The notes below the pieces were generated by a model. It was given only the letters and a program-made list of their open reading frames with translations. It did not search any database and was not told the origin of the DNA. This document shows positions 26,412 through 34,315 of a stretch of DNA of 64,000 nt, piece after piece. Origin of the DNA: Clostridia bacterium. Its GTDB lineage: Bacteria; Bacillota; Clostridia; Christensenellales; Borkfalkiaceae. The stretch's first letter is position 1. Every line of letters starts with the position of its first letter. Both the position numbers and the translations under genes were made by a program. The stretch is taken from positions 1-64,000 of the forward strand of contig JAFUJR010000032.1 of NCBI GenBank assembly GCA_017468085.1. Reading direction: 5' to 3'.

Positions 26412-26852
26412 TCAATTCTTGCCGGTGCTCCCAAATCCGCCCGCGCCGCGTACGGTATCGCTGAGCGCCTCCGCTTCTTCAAAACTCACTTTCAAAAAAG
26501 GCGCAACCACCAACTGCGCAATGCGTTCGCCCGCGGAGATTTTTTGTTCTACGGCGGAATGGTTATGCAACGCCACCATCACTTCCCCGCGATAGTCCGC
26601 GTCCACCACGCCCACTTTATTTGCAGGCGCAAGCCCGCGCTTGCTCGCCAAGCCGCTCCGCGCGTAAATAAGTCCTGCATACCCTTCGGGGATTTCCATC
26701 GCCAAGCCCGTTTTGATAAGCTTGGTTTCCCCGGGCGCAAACGTAACCTCGCCGTCGCAAACGGCGTACAGATCCGCTCCCGCGGAAAATTCCGAGCCAT
26801 ACGTAGGCAAAACCGCTCTTTCGTCCAATTTTTTTACAGCAATTTTCGGCAT
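26412..26852 (-). CDS. dut: dUTP diphosphatase
   Basis: 146 residues, the normal trimeric dUTPase length. The conserved motifs are in order: SAGADLYA, ARSGLASKRGL, GVVDADYRGEV, ERIAQLVV and the C-terminal arm RGAGGFGSTG. It hydrolyses dUTP to dUMP, lowering uracil in DNA and feeding thymidylate synthesis. Although phages often carry dut, this one is coupled to trmB, has its own promoter and is separated from the virion cassette by a terminator, so it is read as a host gene. Confidence 0.96.
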   Translation of the reverse strand: MPKIAVKKLDERAVLPTYGSEFSAGADLYAVCDGEVTFAPGETKLIKTGLAMEIPEGYAGLIYARSGLASKRGLAPANKVGVVDADYRGEVMVALHNHSAVEQKISAGERIAQLVVAPFLKVSFEEAEALSDTVRGAGGFGSTGKN

Positions 26853-26881
26853 AAAGCACCTCTATTCGTCTTTTCGCTTGT

Positions 26882-26911
26882 ATTATAACCCATTTTCCGC
26901 CCCTTTGTCAA
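26882..26911 (-). promoter_or_regulatory. Promoter of dut-trmB
   Basis: TTGACA (26911-26906), 18 bases, TATAAT (26887-26882), about 30 bases before the dut start. Confidence 0.75.
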
Positions 26912-26936
26912 GCCGTCGCGCGCATAAAATAAAAAA

Positions 26937-26963
26937 GGCGAAGCCTTTCCGCAAAGCTCCGCC
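26937..26963 (-). terminator. Terminator at the end of the virion cassette
   Basis: Minus-strand GGCGGAGC and GCTTCGCC form a stem, followed by TTTTTTATTTT. It lies about 60 bases after the last virion-cassette gene and just before the dut promoter. It insulates host genes from cassette transcription. Confidence 0.85.
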
Positions 26964-27021
26964 CCCCATATTTCCCTATACGCGAAAGGTCAAACTCCCG
27001 CATTTTGCCGTAAACGGAAAG

Positions 27022-27504
27022 TCAAACCTCTTTTTTTGCCTGCTCCAAAAAGTAATCCAACAGCGATTTATATCCCTCGCATAAATAATGCGCCGCCGCC
27101 TCGTCCTTTTTCAGCTCGTAAGCCCTCTCCGTATAAGTGGAATACGCGCTCATATAATATCCCTCTACGGCATCCCGTCTATCCGCAAGCGACAACGAAA
27201 AATCCAGTTCGTAAGGCACGCCCTCAAAATCAATCGGCGTATATTGCAACTGAAAGAGCACCCCGTCGCGCACCCAACCGATTTCCTCCTCAAACACACG
27301 CGTCCAATACGCCTTCGTCCAATCCCACGTATACGACAAAAACAGCCCGTTATTGATAAGCCTGCGTTTTTCTTGCTGCAATTTCTCTGCAAGCTCGCGC
27401 AACAGCCTGTTTTTCTTTATCTGCGCAGACTTCACCTCCAACAGCTGCGCCTCCGTCAACTGCGCCAACTGCATCTCCGTGTAATCAATTACGTCAATTT
27501 CCAT
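27022..27504 (-). CDS. Small protein, last gene of the virion cassette
   Basis: 160 residues, unknown family. The first 60 residues are heptad-like and charged (MQLAQLTEAQLLEVKSAQ, LLRELAEKLQQEKRR), suggesting a coiled coil. A compact middle part contains YTWDWTKAYWTRVFEEEIGW, and the C-terminus is helical and acidic. There is no signal peptide or membrane segment. It starts 27 bases after the tail-hub-like gene. Its place at the 3' end suggests a small tail or chaperone role, which is inference only. Confidence 0.6.
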   Translation of the reverse strand: MEIDVIDYTEMQLAQLTEAQLLEVKSAQIKKNRLLRELAEKLQQEKRRLINNGLFLSYTWDWTKAYWTRVFEEEIGWVRDGVLFQLQYTPIDFEGVPYELDFSLSLADRRDAVEGYYMSAYSTYTERAYELKKDEAAAHYLCEGYKSLLDYFLEQAKKEV

Positions 27505-27531
27505 ATTTCTTCCTCCTTACCAACAGACCGC

Positions 27532-28911
27532 TCAATCCAGCCGCTCGTATTCCAATACCACGCGCCGTACCTTCGCTCCTTGCTCCAATACAAAGCGTAA
27601 ACTGAAATCCTCGCCGCGCATACCCACGCGCAGTTTTAGCTTATAAGGCAAATCTTCCACCTCAAAGTGCTCCTCGTCCTCGTCGCAAAGCACGGAAAAG
27701 GTCATGCACCCCTCGCCGTATAAAGTAACGGATTTTAAATGCTTCCGTCCCACGCCGCCAAGCTCTAAAAATCCGCTTTCAAACACAAATTCTTCCCCCG
27801 TCGGCAATTTTCCACCCAACCGCAAGGTCGCAAGCGCGTTATCTACCGAACAGATCGGCATACGGTTACACTCGTTCAAGCCCACGTAATCGCTCAAAAA
27901 ATATCCGTCCTTGCCGTCCGCACGGAGCGCTATCGTCCGCTCCGTCCCAAACGAATTTTCAGGATATTTCAGCACGTAATAATCCCCAACCGTCGCATGC
28001 GTACACACGCCGCCCTCTTTCGAGGGCGTCACCCCGTATTGCTTGCCCACGCGTTCTACGTTCCTGCCGTCAAACCGACAAATCCCGTTTTCGGACAAAA
28101 AGAATATCCAATTCTCGCAAATACCTACCGACCCGCCGAAAATCTCGCCGCCGAAATAGGACACTTCTTCCACTTGAAAATTCCTAGCCAGCCCATCGGG
28201 CTTAACGCGCATGATACCGCGTTGAAAAAACACGTAAACCCATTCGCCGTACTCCAACATATCTACGATATTCCCTTTATTCAAAGGCAGATATACGTAT
28301 CCGCCCTCGTCGTAGCTATGCGTAAAATCCCACGGCAGTTCGGGGTTGCTGTATAAAAGTTTACACGGCTTTTCACCGAGGAATACGCGGTTTTTACTAA
28401 AACAAATCGCCGCCGTCCCCTGCGCCTCGTCCACGTCCTCAATCTTCGTCCAATCCTCGCCGTCCACGCAATACGCCCCGCCGTCCCCGCAAATTACGAT
28501 GCGCGTCGTACCGTCAGGCGCGCTCACCGCGGCCATATTCGCGTTCTTCCCCAAATTCGCTTTCGTGATATACCCATCGGACAAACTTACGTACTGCATC
28601 GCCTCGCCCTTGTCGGTACGGATAAAATAATAAGGCTGCAATTCCGTCCCGCCTCCGTCCGACCAAGCCTCCATCACGTAGACGGCGCGTATCCCTTCCG
28701 CAGCCCCCGTCGCAACCTCTTCTCCGTTGCGGTCATGATAGCGTTCATACCCGATCCCGCACTGCAACTTCCCGTCCGCAAAACTGCAATTCAAGCTGTA
28801 CGCCGCCGCCAATTTCCCCTTTTCTTCCGTCGGAAACAGGCAAAAGGTATCGTAGCTCGCCTTCTCCGTTTTGCCCTTCCCTTCCGTCTTGTCAAAATCC
28901 GTCATACCCAT
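27532..28911 (-). CDS. Tail-hub/stabilisation-like protein, possible beta-propeller
   Basis: 459 residues with many repeated hydrophobic-aromatic strands separated by Gly/Asp turns, e.g. IVICGDGGAYCVDGED, WVYVFFQRGIMRVKPDG and WIFFLSENGICRFDGRN. These resemble propeller blades. Length, fold pattern and position after the adaptor match podovirus hub proteins such as P22 gp10, which close the portal channel after packaging. Sequence identity to gp10 is not claimed. The start overlaps the end of the adaptor gene by 10 bases. No needle, tailspike or fibre gene follows, which is unusual for a complete phage. Confidence 0.6.
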   Translation of the reverse strand: MGMTDFDKTEGKGKTEKASYDTFCLFPTEEKGKLAAAYSLNCSFADGKLQCGIGYERYHDRNGEEVATGAAEGIRAVYVMEAWSDGGGTELQPYYFIRTDKGEAMQYVSLSDGYITKANLGKNANMAAVSAPDGTTRIVICGDGGAYCVDGEDWTKIEDVDEAQGTAAICFSKNRVFLGEKPCKLLYSNPELPWDFTHSYDEGGYVYLPLNKGNIVDMLEYGEWVYVFFQRGIMRVKPDGLARNFQVEEVSYFGGEIFGGSVGICENWIFFLSENGICRFDGRNVERVGKQYGVTPSKEGGVCTHATVGDYYVLKYPENSFGTERTIALRADGKDGYFLSDYVGLNECNRMPICSVDNALATLRLGGKLPTGEEFVFESGFLELGGVGRKHLKSVTLYGEGCMTFSVLCDEDEEHFEVEDLPYKLKLRVGMRGEDFSLRFVLEQGAKVRRVVLEYERLD

Positions 28912-29459
28912 TTCCGCGATTGCATTCTGCCGCCCCGTTTCAACGCGTGCGACTTTGCAATACTCTCCTTATATTTATTCCCCCAAAACGCCGCCTCCGT
29001 ATACAGCCCTCGCGTCGCGCAATATTCCGCCGCTACGCCGTACGCCATCAACGCAACGCTTACGCAGGCTTGATAATCCGAATCGCTCAACAACCCCTTC
29101 TCTTCGGGCAGATAAGCGTAGTTCACCCAAACCTCTTGCTCCCCCGTATCGACGTGAATTTCCGTGGGAAATAACTGAAAGGGCAATCGCTCCCCTTTCT
29201 TGTCCGTTACCGAAATCACGCGCAGGGGATTTTGCGGAAAATTCTCGTAAAAAATCTTCCCGTCCTCAACGGAAAAAAGCGTCTTTTCAAACAGGGACAC
29301 GTAATTAAGCGCCAAATCGTTCTCTATTAAATTAAAGCAAGAAACCAGCTTCTCTGCATCTTCTTTCCCTCGCCCTGCTCCCTCGTTTACGTACGCGCTT
29401 ACCTCTTCGTCGATCTCCAACAGCTTCGCCGCCGCCAAAACGACCTCTTTAACTTTCAT
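28902..29459 (-). CDS. Head-tail connector (adaptor-like) protein
   Basis: 185 residues. It opens with helical MKVKEVVLAAAKLLEI and contains ENDLALNYVSL. A beta-rich middle (KIFYENFPQNPLRVISV) and a helical end (LMAYGVAAEYCATRGLYTEAAFW) follow. This helix-strand-helix layout is typical of gp4/gp6-type connectors that bind under the portal. It lies between the capsid and hub genes, where such adaptors are found. A hairpin (29504-29542) separates it from the capsid gene. Confidence 0.6.
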   Translation of the reverse strand: MKVKEVVLAAAKLLEIDEEVSAYVNEGAGRGKEDAEKLVSCFNLIENDLALNYVSLFEKTLFSVEDGKIFYENFPQNPLRVISVTDKKGERLPFQLFPTEIHVDTGEQEVWVNYAYLPEEKGLLSDSDYQACVSVALMAYGVAAEYCATRGLYTEAAFWGNKYKESIAKSHALKRGGRMQSRKWV

Positions 29460-29503
29460 TTCTCCTCCTTTTTCGGGTATCCGACCCGTAAAAACCTTTT
29501 AAA

Positions 29504-29542
29504 AGCACCCGTGAAATTACGTTCAACGCGTACACGGGTGCT
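29504..29542 (-). terminator. Hairpin between major capsid and connector genes
   Basis: AGCACCCGTG and CACGGGTGCT form a perfect 10-base stem with a 19-base loop. On the minus strand it is followed by TTTTAAAAGGTTTTT. It could be a partial terminator that keeps capsid mRNA more abundant than downstream mRNA, or an mRNA-stabilising 3' end. Confidence 0.55.
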
Positions 29543-29581
29543 CCAAACGGCTATTTTACGCCAATTTCTTTACGTAACGGC

Positions 29582-30730
29582 TTAAAGTTCGCTAACCCCC
29601 GTCAGCATACCCTGCGCCGAGGGCTTTTCGCAAAGCAACTCTGCGTATTTTACAAGCGTAGCCGTGTACACGGGCTTGCCGGGTACTTGCTTTAAAATTT
29701 TGCCGTCCTCCGCTTCCAACCACTGCCAATCGCAAAGCTGGCAAAGTTTGAAGTAATCGGTGTTGAGCAAATACATCGTATTCGCGGGGCAGAATTTATC
29801 CACGACAACGGGAATACCCAACACCTCAATCGCCGTAAAACCGCCTTCGATTTGGATGGTCTTGACGGGAATACTATGCACTTTGTAATATTCCCTGATC
29901 GCACGGCGTACCCCCCAAGAACAGATGATAAAGTTTACACGGTCCCCCGAAGTCGCCTCGATGTTGTCGATAGCCTGCTCCAACGCTTCTTCGCTAAAAT
30001 TCCCGAAATCCTGGTCAAGATAGGGTTTCATTCCCATCTCGTCTCTGGTTAAGCCGTAAAGAGGTTCCGAGCCGAAAATCGCGCCCAAGCCGGTAATCTC
30101 ACTTTGCGACGAACCGTGAAGCGCAATTTCCAACCCCATGATATTTTCGTCAAATATCTTCCCCTCGATACGAATACGCTTATTGGGGTAATCCACCTCG
30201 ATAACTCTCATATTTACCCACTCGGCATCGCCGTCTACCACGTCTACGTACATACCGATTGCAAAATTCTGAACGTTGTCCACGTAAACCCAATAGCCTT
30301 CAACGTCGTCAACGCAGCTAAGGGAGCCGTAACCCGTGCCGTAAAGCATTCTGCCAAAATTGAAGGACGCGCTCTTGATAAGAGACTGCATTTCTTCGTT
30401 GACAAGGTTGACAAACGCGCCTTCGTTATTTGCGGACGCGCGAATGGCTTTATCCGAAATTTCAATCGTGCCGTATAAATTTTTAAGTCCCGTTCGCATT
30501 TGGATATATTTAGGATCTCTCGCGACGGGCAAATCCCCCGTTTCCTCGCCCGCGCCGATGCCGCCGTTAATACCCACGCGTACCGTCTTGCACACTTCCT
30601 TACCCGTAACGTAATTGCTGGTACGTTCGATTTTCGCTAAGAAAGGGTTTATCTTCAAATTCAAAGACTCCGTCATCGCGTCCAAATAAAAGCTCTTCAA
30701 TGCGCTATCTGCGCTACTCAATGTTACCAT
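29582..30730 (-). CDS. Major capsid protein
   Basis: 382 residues. N-terminal KSFYLDAMTESLNLKINPFLAKIERTS leads into beta-rich segments (VRVGINGGIGAGEETGDLP, YGTIEISDKAIRAS) and the long spine helix FVNLVNEEMQSLIKSASFNFGRMLYG, as in HK97-fold shells. GGFTAIEVLGIPVVVDKFC and the late CDWQWLEAEDG also fit this family. It lies directly after the scaffold gene. The frame is intact and no proteolytic maturation signal is evident. Assignment rests on pattern and gene order. Confidence 0.85.
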   Translation of the reverse strand: MVTLSSADSALKSFYLDAMTESLNLKINPFLAKIERTSNYVTGKEVCKTVRVGINGGIGAGEETGDLPVARDPKYIQMRTGLKNLYGTIEISDKAIRASANNEGAFVNLVNEEMQSLIKSASFNFGRMLYGTGYGSLSCVDDVEGYWVYVDNVQNFAIGMYVDVVDGDAEWVNMRVIEVDYPNKRIRIEGKIFDENIMGLEIALHGSSQSEITGLGAIFGSEPLYGLTRDEMGMKPYLDQDFGNFSEEALEQAIDNIEATSGDRVNFIICSWGVRRAIREYYKVHSIPVKTIQIEGGFTAIEVLGIPVVVDKFCPANTMYLLNTDYFKLCQLCDWQWLEAEDGKILKQVPGKPVYTATLVKYAELLCEKPSAQGMLTGVSEL

Positions 30731-30798
30731 ATATAATTCTCCTTACTTGATTTTTTAAGGGCTTCGCCGCAACGGACCGTCGCGACAGCCCGCATTTT

Positions 30799-31662
30799 TT
30801 ACGGCTGCTTAAAATATTGCAACGCCATCACGCCCGCGTCCCCGATATTTTTTGCTTTTAAGGGCGGCGTAACGGGCGTCCCCGCGCCGTTCGCCGTCAA
30901 CGGCGCGCCCGTTTTTCCAATCGAGGCGAGATATTCCCCAATAATCTTTAATCTCACACCCTCGTTACGGCTCGCCTGTCGGTAAAGCTCCTCCGACGAA
31001 AACGCCGTATTTCCGTGTTCCGCGACGGCAGGAAACGCCTTTTCCCCCTTAACTCCTTCCTCGTGCACGTCCCCGTTCTCTTTCAAAAACGGAGCTTCGC
31101 TACGCGCAGGCTCTACGTCATATTCCGCCGCATTCCCCTCGCCGTCAGGCTTCACCGCAAGGGTGTTTTCCTCCTTCAACGCGTACACGCCCCCTTCCTT
31201 TGCCCCATTTTCAAGGCAGAGCTCCTGCGTTTGGAGCGCCGCAGTACTCCCTGCGGCAACCGAGTCCTCTACGGTTTTCCCTTCGTCGTCCGTGTCTGCG
31301 GGTTCGCCGCGTCCGTCAAGGTCGTCGGTATGCGCTTTACCAACCAAGGCAAGAAAATCGTCAAACGCTCTCGCCTCCTCCCTTCTCGCCTTAGCGTGTT
31401 TACGGAGCTTTTCCGCCCCAACCGCCGCCGCGCCGTCGCCCTGCAAATTATCCGCCAACCTTTCCAACTCTTTCAAGCGTTGGCTACGTCTTGTAAATTC
31501 CGCCTCCAACGCCCCGTAAGCCCTCGCAAGGGCGTTTACGTCCTTAAACTTCCCCAAAACCGCCGAGGCGTTTTCACTCTCTTGCGCCACCGCGCCGCTC
31601 GCCGTTGCGATTGCCTCCGCTTTAGTCGTTTCTTCGTAAACGTTATCCTCTTTCTTTTCCAT
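30799..31662 (-). CDS. Scaffold protein
   Basis: 287 residues, acidic and Ala/Glu-rich. The motif GKFKDVNALARAYGALEAEFTRRSQRLKEL is the characteristic opening of many scaffolds upstream of the capsid gene. The middle is low in complexity and probably disordered. The C-terminus has a short basic/hydrophobic segment (LKAKNIGDAGVMALQYFKQP), the usual capsid-docking end. Scaffolds guide procapsid assembly and leave before or during packaging. Confidence 0.75.
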   Translation of the reverse strand: MEKKEDNVYEETTKAEAIATASGAVAQESENASAVLGKFKDVNALARAYGALEAEFTRRSQRLKELERLADNLQGDGAAAVGAEKLRKHAKARREEARAFDDFLALVGKAHTDDLDGRGEPADTDDEGKTVEDSVAAGSTAALQTQELCLENGAKEGGVYALKEENTLAVKPDGEGNAAEYDVEPARSEAPFLKENGDVHEEGVKGEKAFPAVAEHGNTAFSSEELYRQASRNEGVRLKIIGEYLASIGKTGAPLTANGAGTPVTPPLKAKNIGDAGVMALQYFKQP

Positions 31663-31683
31663 CTATCTCCTTTCCTCCGTTAA

Positions 31684-31718
31684 AAATTTATTCACTCTTC
31701 ACTTTTCACTTTTCACTT
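31684..31718. repeat. Simple TTCACTTTTCAC repeat inside the virion cassette
   Basis: TTCACTCTTCACTTTTCAC and further TTTTCACTTT units fill the gap between portal and scaffold genes. A similar TTATTCACTTTTCACTC stretch stands upstream of the host GntR gene at about 18655-18675. This suggests that host-type intergenic repeats have accumulated inside the cassette. Confidence 0.6.
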
Positions 31719-33599
31719 TTACTTTCTCGCCTCCGTCCCCCGCTTCGCCTTATGCGCCTCAATATGCGCCTCGAACCTCTTCTTCATCTCGCCCCCGTCC
31801 GCAGCACGTTTAAATTCTGCCGACAAAAGGAAACGGATATGCTCGGTGATATGCAGCTCGTGGTCGTCGTAGAAATCCACCTCTGTCGCCTCCGTTTTTA
31901 AGGTCAAATTTTCTTCTCCCGCCTTTGCAATATGCAAAGAGGATATATCCCTCGCATTCTCATAACCGCCAAACCCAAACGCGTCCAAAATACGCTGTTT
32001 ATTTTCCTGCGTCAAATTGCCGTCCTTATCCGTCAAAAGCCCCGCCTCGTACAGCTTCAAAAGGGTCGCTTTTTTCTCCTCAGGCGTCGTTACGTCCTGC
32101 GATTCAAAACGAATGTCGCTCACGTCCAGCTTGGAAGCGTTGAAATAATAAACCTGCGTTTTTTTATTCTCGCCCGTTAGGGTCATCAAGCGCGCGTTCC
32201 CCGCAAATTGGCGGTACAACCGCAAAATCTGCCTGCCGATCCCTTTCATCGCCTTATGTATACACGCCACCGACGCCGCCAAGCGCGATTCGTCCTGCGA
32301 AATGAGCAACTGCAACCCCGTCGCGGACGTTACGCGCACCGCCGTCGAGCTCTGCGCCACGTCGCTTACGCCCCCAATCACGGAAAATTCCTTTTCCAAC
32401 CATTCTTCTTCGTCCTTGAACTCGCTTGGCACTTTCCCGCAATCCAGCATTTCCGGCGCTTTCCCGCCTTGACGGTAAACGAGCACTTTTCCGGGCAGCA
32501 ACCCTTCTTCCGCAAGCTCGTCCGTATCCACAGACCCGTCCTCCACCGTCAAAACGCCCATCGAAAGTCTGTTCAAAAATTCGTGTTTGCGGTTGCGAAC
32601 GGCGTTGTAAGCGCGCTGAACGGGGATAAGTCTGTCTACGATGCTCGTCGCAAAAAACGCTCCGGGCAAGCGCAAGCTGTCCTGCTTGATAAACGGAAAG
32701 GTTCTCTCGCCGCGCTCGCCGTTTTTATAGGGCAAAGGCCCCTCGTATAAAAGTTTCCCCGCCGCCACGATTTCCAAAGCGCCGTCCGGTCTTTCTGCCG
32801 TCGGCTTGGTGTATCGCTCCAAAAGCAACACTCCGTCCTCCAACTTCGCCGCTTGCATACCCAAAGTGTTTTTCGGCAATTTTGCCGCCGACGCCTCCGA
32901 GTATCCAAACAAGTCGGTCATCTCCGTACCCGAAACAGCCACGCCGAATTTCTCTAAAATATACCCCGCCGAAACCGCTTGCGCATGGATAACGCTCTGC
33001 ACGCCGTCAAGATCCTCCGCGTCCAAACGGTTAGGAAAAATCTCAAACGGAGGCACGATAGACACCTGCACTTCCCCCTCGTAAACGGGTCTGTTTTCCC
33101 CGTCAACGGCTACCTGCCTGCCTCCTTCCTCGTTCCAAAGCACTTTATAAAAGACGCTTCCGCACACTTCCGACCAAGCCGTCGCTTTGGACAAGCTCTC
33201 CTCCAAGCCGATACGTTCCTGCACGTACTGTAAAATCCCCGTCGCCAACTGCGCCGCCTTCAAATCTCCGTCCTCGTCCGAAAAAGCGCGTACTCGCAAC
33301 ACGGGTTTCAACTTTTCCAGCTTTGCCACACGCGAATCCACCGCAGGCGCAATGTGGTTGAATACGCGGCGAGACTGCCAATAATACTGCTTGTCCTCCT
33401 CTACCAATCCGCCGAGCGGGGACACGTCGCAATACTGATTTCCGCTGAAAAAATTCATATTCAAACGCCAACCGTTTTCAATGCTCCGCCTTGCCTCTCT
33501 GCGTTTTTCAAAGTCCGCCGTAATTTCGGCGGCCAAACGCTCCGCCTCCAACTCCTTCGCCCTTTCCTCCGCTTGTTTATCAAACGTTTTTTGCTCCAT
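31719..33599 (-). CDS. Portal protein, P22-type
   Basis: 626 residues, close to podovirus P22-like portals. The N-terminus (AEITADFEKRREARRSIENGWRLNMNFFSGNQYCDV) and RVFNHIAPAVDSRVAKLEKLKPVL match the P22-portal family. The helical stem/channel region is around FSVIGGVSDVAQSSTAVRVTSATGLQLL, followed by a helical crown. It forms the dodecameric ring through which DNA enters the head. The frame is intact. It follows the Lys-rich TerS-like gene and precedes the scaffold, the usual order. Confidence 0.88.
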   Translation of the reverse strand: MEQKTFDKQAEERAKELEAERLAAEITADFEKRREARRSIENGWRLNMNFFSGNQYCDVSPLGGLVEEDKQYYWQSRRVFNHIAPAVDSRVAKLEKLKPVLRVRAFSDEDGDLKAAQLATGILQYVQERIGLEESLSKATAWSEVCGSVFYKVLWNEEGGRQVAVDGENRPVYEGEVQVSIVPPFEIFPNRLDAEDLDGVQSVIHAQAVSAGYILEKFGVAVSGTEMTDLFGYSEASAAKLPKNTLGMQAAKLEDGVLLLERYTKPTAERPDGALEIVAAGKLLYEGPLPYKNGERGERTFPFIKQDSLRLPGAFFATSIVDRLIPVQRAYNAVRNRKHEFLNRLSMGVLTVEDGSVDTDELAEEGLLPGKVLVYRQGGKAPEMLDCGKVPSEFKDEEEWLEKEFSVIGGVSDVAQSSTAVRVTSATGLQLLISQDESRLAASVACIHKAMKGIGRQILRLYRQFAGNARLMTLTGENKKTQVYYFNASKLDVSDIRFESQDVTTPEEKKATLLKLYEAGLLTDKDGNLTQENKQRILDAFGFGGYENARDISSLHIAKAGEENLTLKTEATEVDFYDDHELHITEHIRFLLSAEFKRAADGGEMKKRFEAHIEAHKAKRGTEARK

Positions 33600-33683
33600 C
33601 TATCTTTATTCCTCCTTTTTACTTTTTTAGTTTTACACCCCTCGCCTTCCTTCAAGAAAGCCGCAAACCGTGTATGCAATTTC

Positions 33684-34211
33684 TTATTTTGCCGACTTCT
33701 TCACGGCAGACTTTTTCGCCACAGCCGTTTTCTTCGCAGCCGTTTTCTTCGCAGCCCCCTTTTTCTTCGCGCCGCTTTTTTTCGCCACGGAACGCTTCGC
33801 GCTCGTCTGCGCTTGCTCTTTTCCCTCCTCGACTTGCCCCGCAACGATAGCCGCCTGCTCTTTCAATTCGGCAAGCAGTTTCGCCTTTTCCGCCTGCAAC
33901 GCCTCGTCCGTCCAACCGCCGTAATCGGCGCTCTCCCCCGAGGTAAGCAAGAGCTGCACCGCCTTCAAATCGGGCGGCACGTCCTTCTTCGTCTTTTTTC
34001 GCTTGGTCAGCTTAAGCTCGCCGTTCACCTCCGCGTATTCTTCCGTTACTTCGGCAATTTGATATCCGAGCGCCACCTTCATCAGCGCGTCCCCAATCTT
34101 TTCTTCCTTTTTCTTCGTCGTTTTTTTCACCGTTTTCTTGGGCTCGCTTTCCCCCGTGCCGCCCGCTTCCACGACGTTATTTTCCACAGTTTCCTCTATC
34201 TTCTTTTCCAC
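33684..34211 (-). CDS. Lys-rich TerS-like DNA-binding protein (GTG start)
   Basis: About 175 residues from GTG 34211, chosen because AAGGAG lies 4 bases upstream; the longer frame reads into a CATTCAGCGC-type intergenic repeat. The middle (IGDALMKVALGYQIAEVTEEYAEV, then KDVPPDLKAVQLLL) resembles small-terminase proteins that carry a V/Y-PPD-x-A segment. The last 45 residues are Ala/Lys repeats (KKTAAKKTAVAKKSAVKKS), like the tail of histone H1. Such a tail should bind DNA without sequence preference. Gene order is large terminase first, then this gene, the reverse of most phages. Confidence 0.55.
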   Translation of the reverse strand: MEKKIEETVENNVVEAGGTGESEPKKTVKKTTKKKEEKIGDALMKVALGYQIAEVTEEYAEVNGELKLTKRKKTKKDVPPDLKAVQLLLTSGESADYGGWTDEALQAEKAKLLAELKEQAAIVAGQVEEGKEQAQTSAKRSVAKKSGAKKKGAAKKTAAKKTAVAKKSAVKKSAK

Positions 34212-34278
34212 TTCTCTCTCCTTACGATCCACCTTTTCGATCTTCCCATTTCCCATCGCAATCCACAATTTCGCGCTC

Positions 34279-34315
34279 GGCATTCAGCGCTTGCGGAACA
34301 CACTCCGCATTTACA
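34279..34315. repeat. CATTCAGCGC/CTCCGCATTTAC repeat
   Basis: CATTCAGCGC, then CTCCGCATTTAC in the gap between the TerS-like and large-terminase genes. Related text occurs at 25350-25372, 19487-19520 and 37402-37460. It is a host-type intergenic repeat lying inside the cassette. Confidence 0.55.

Noticed and set aside
26412-26852. dut as part of the phage cassette
   Set aside because: It has its own promoter, is coupled to trmB, and is insulated from the cassette by a strong terminator.
34212-34283. N-terminal 24 codons of the Lys-rich TerS-like frame
   Set aside because: The DNA there is an intergenic CATTCAGCGC-type repeat, and the AAGGAG-GTG pair at 34211 gives a better start.
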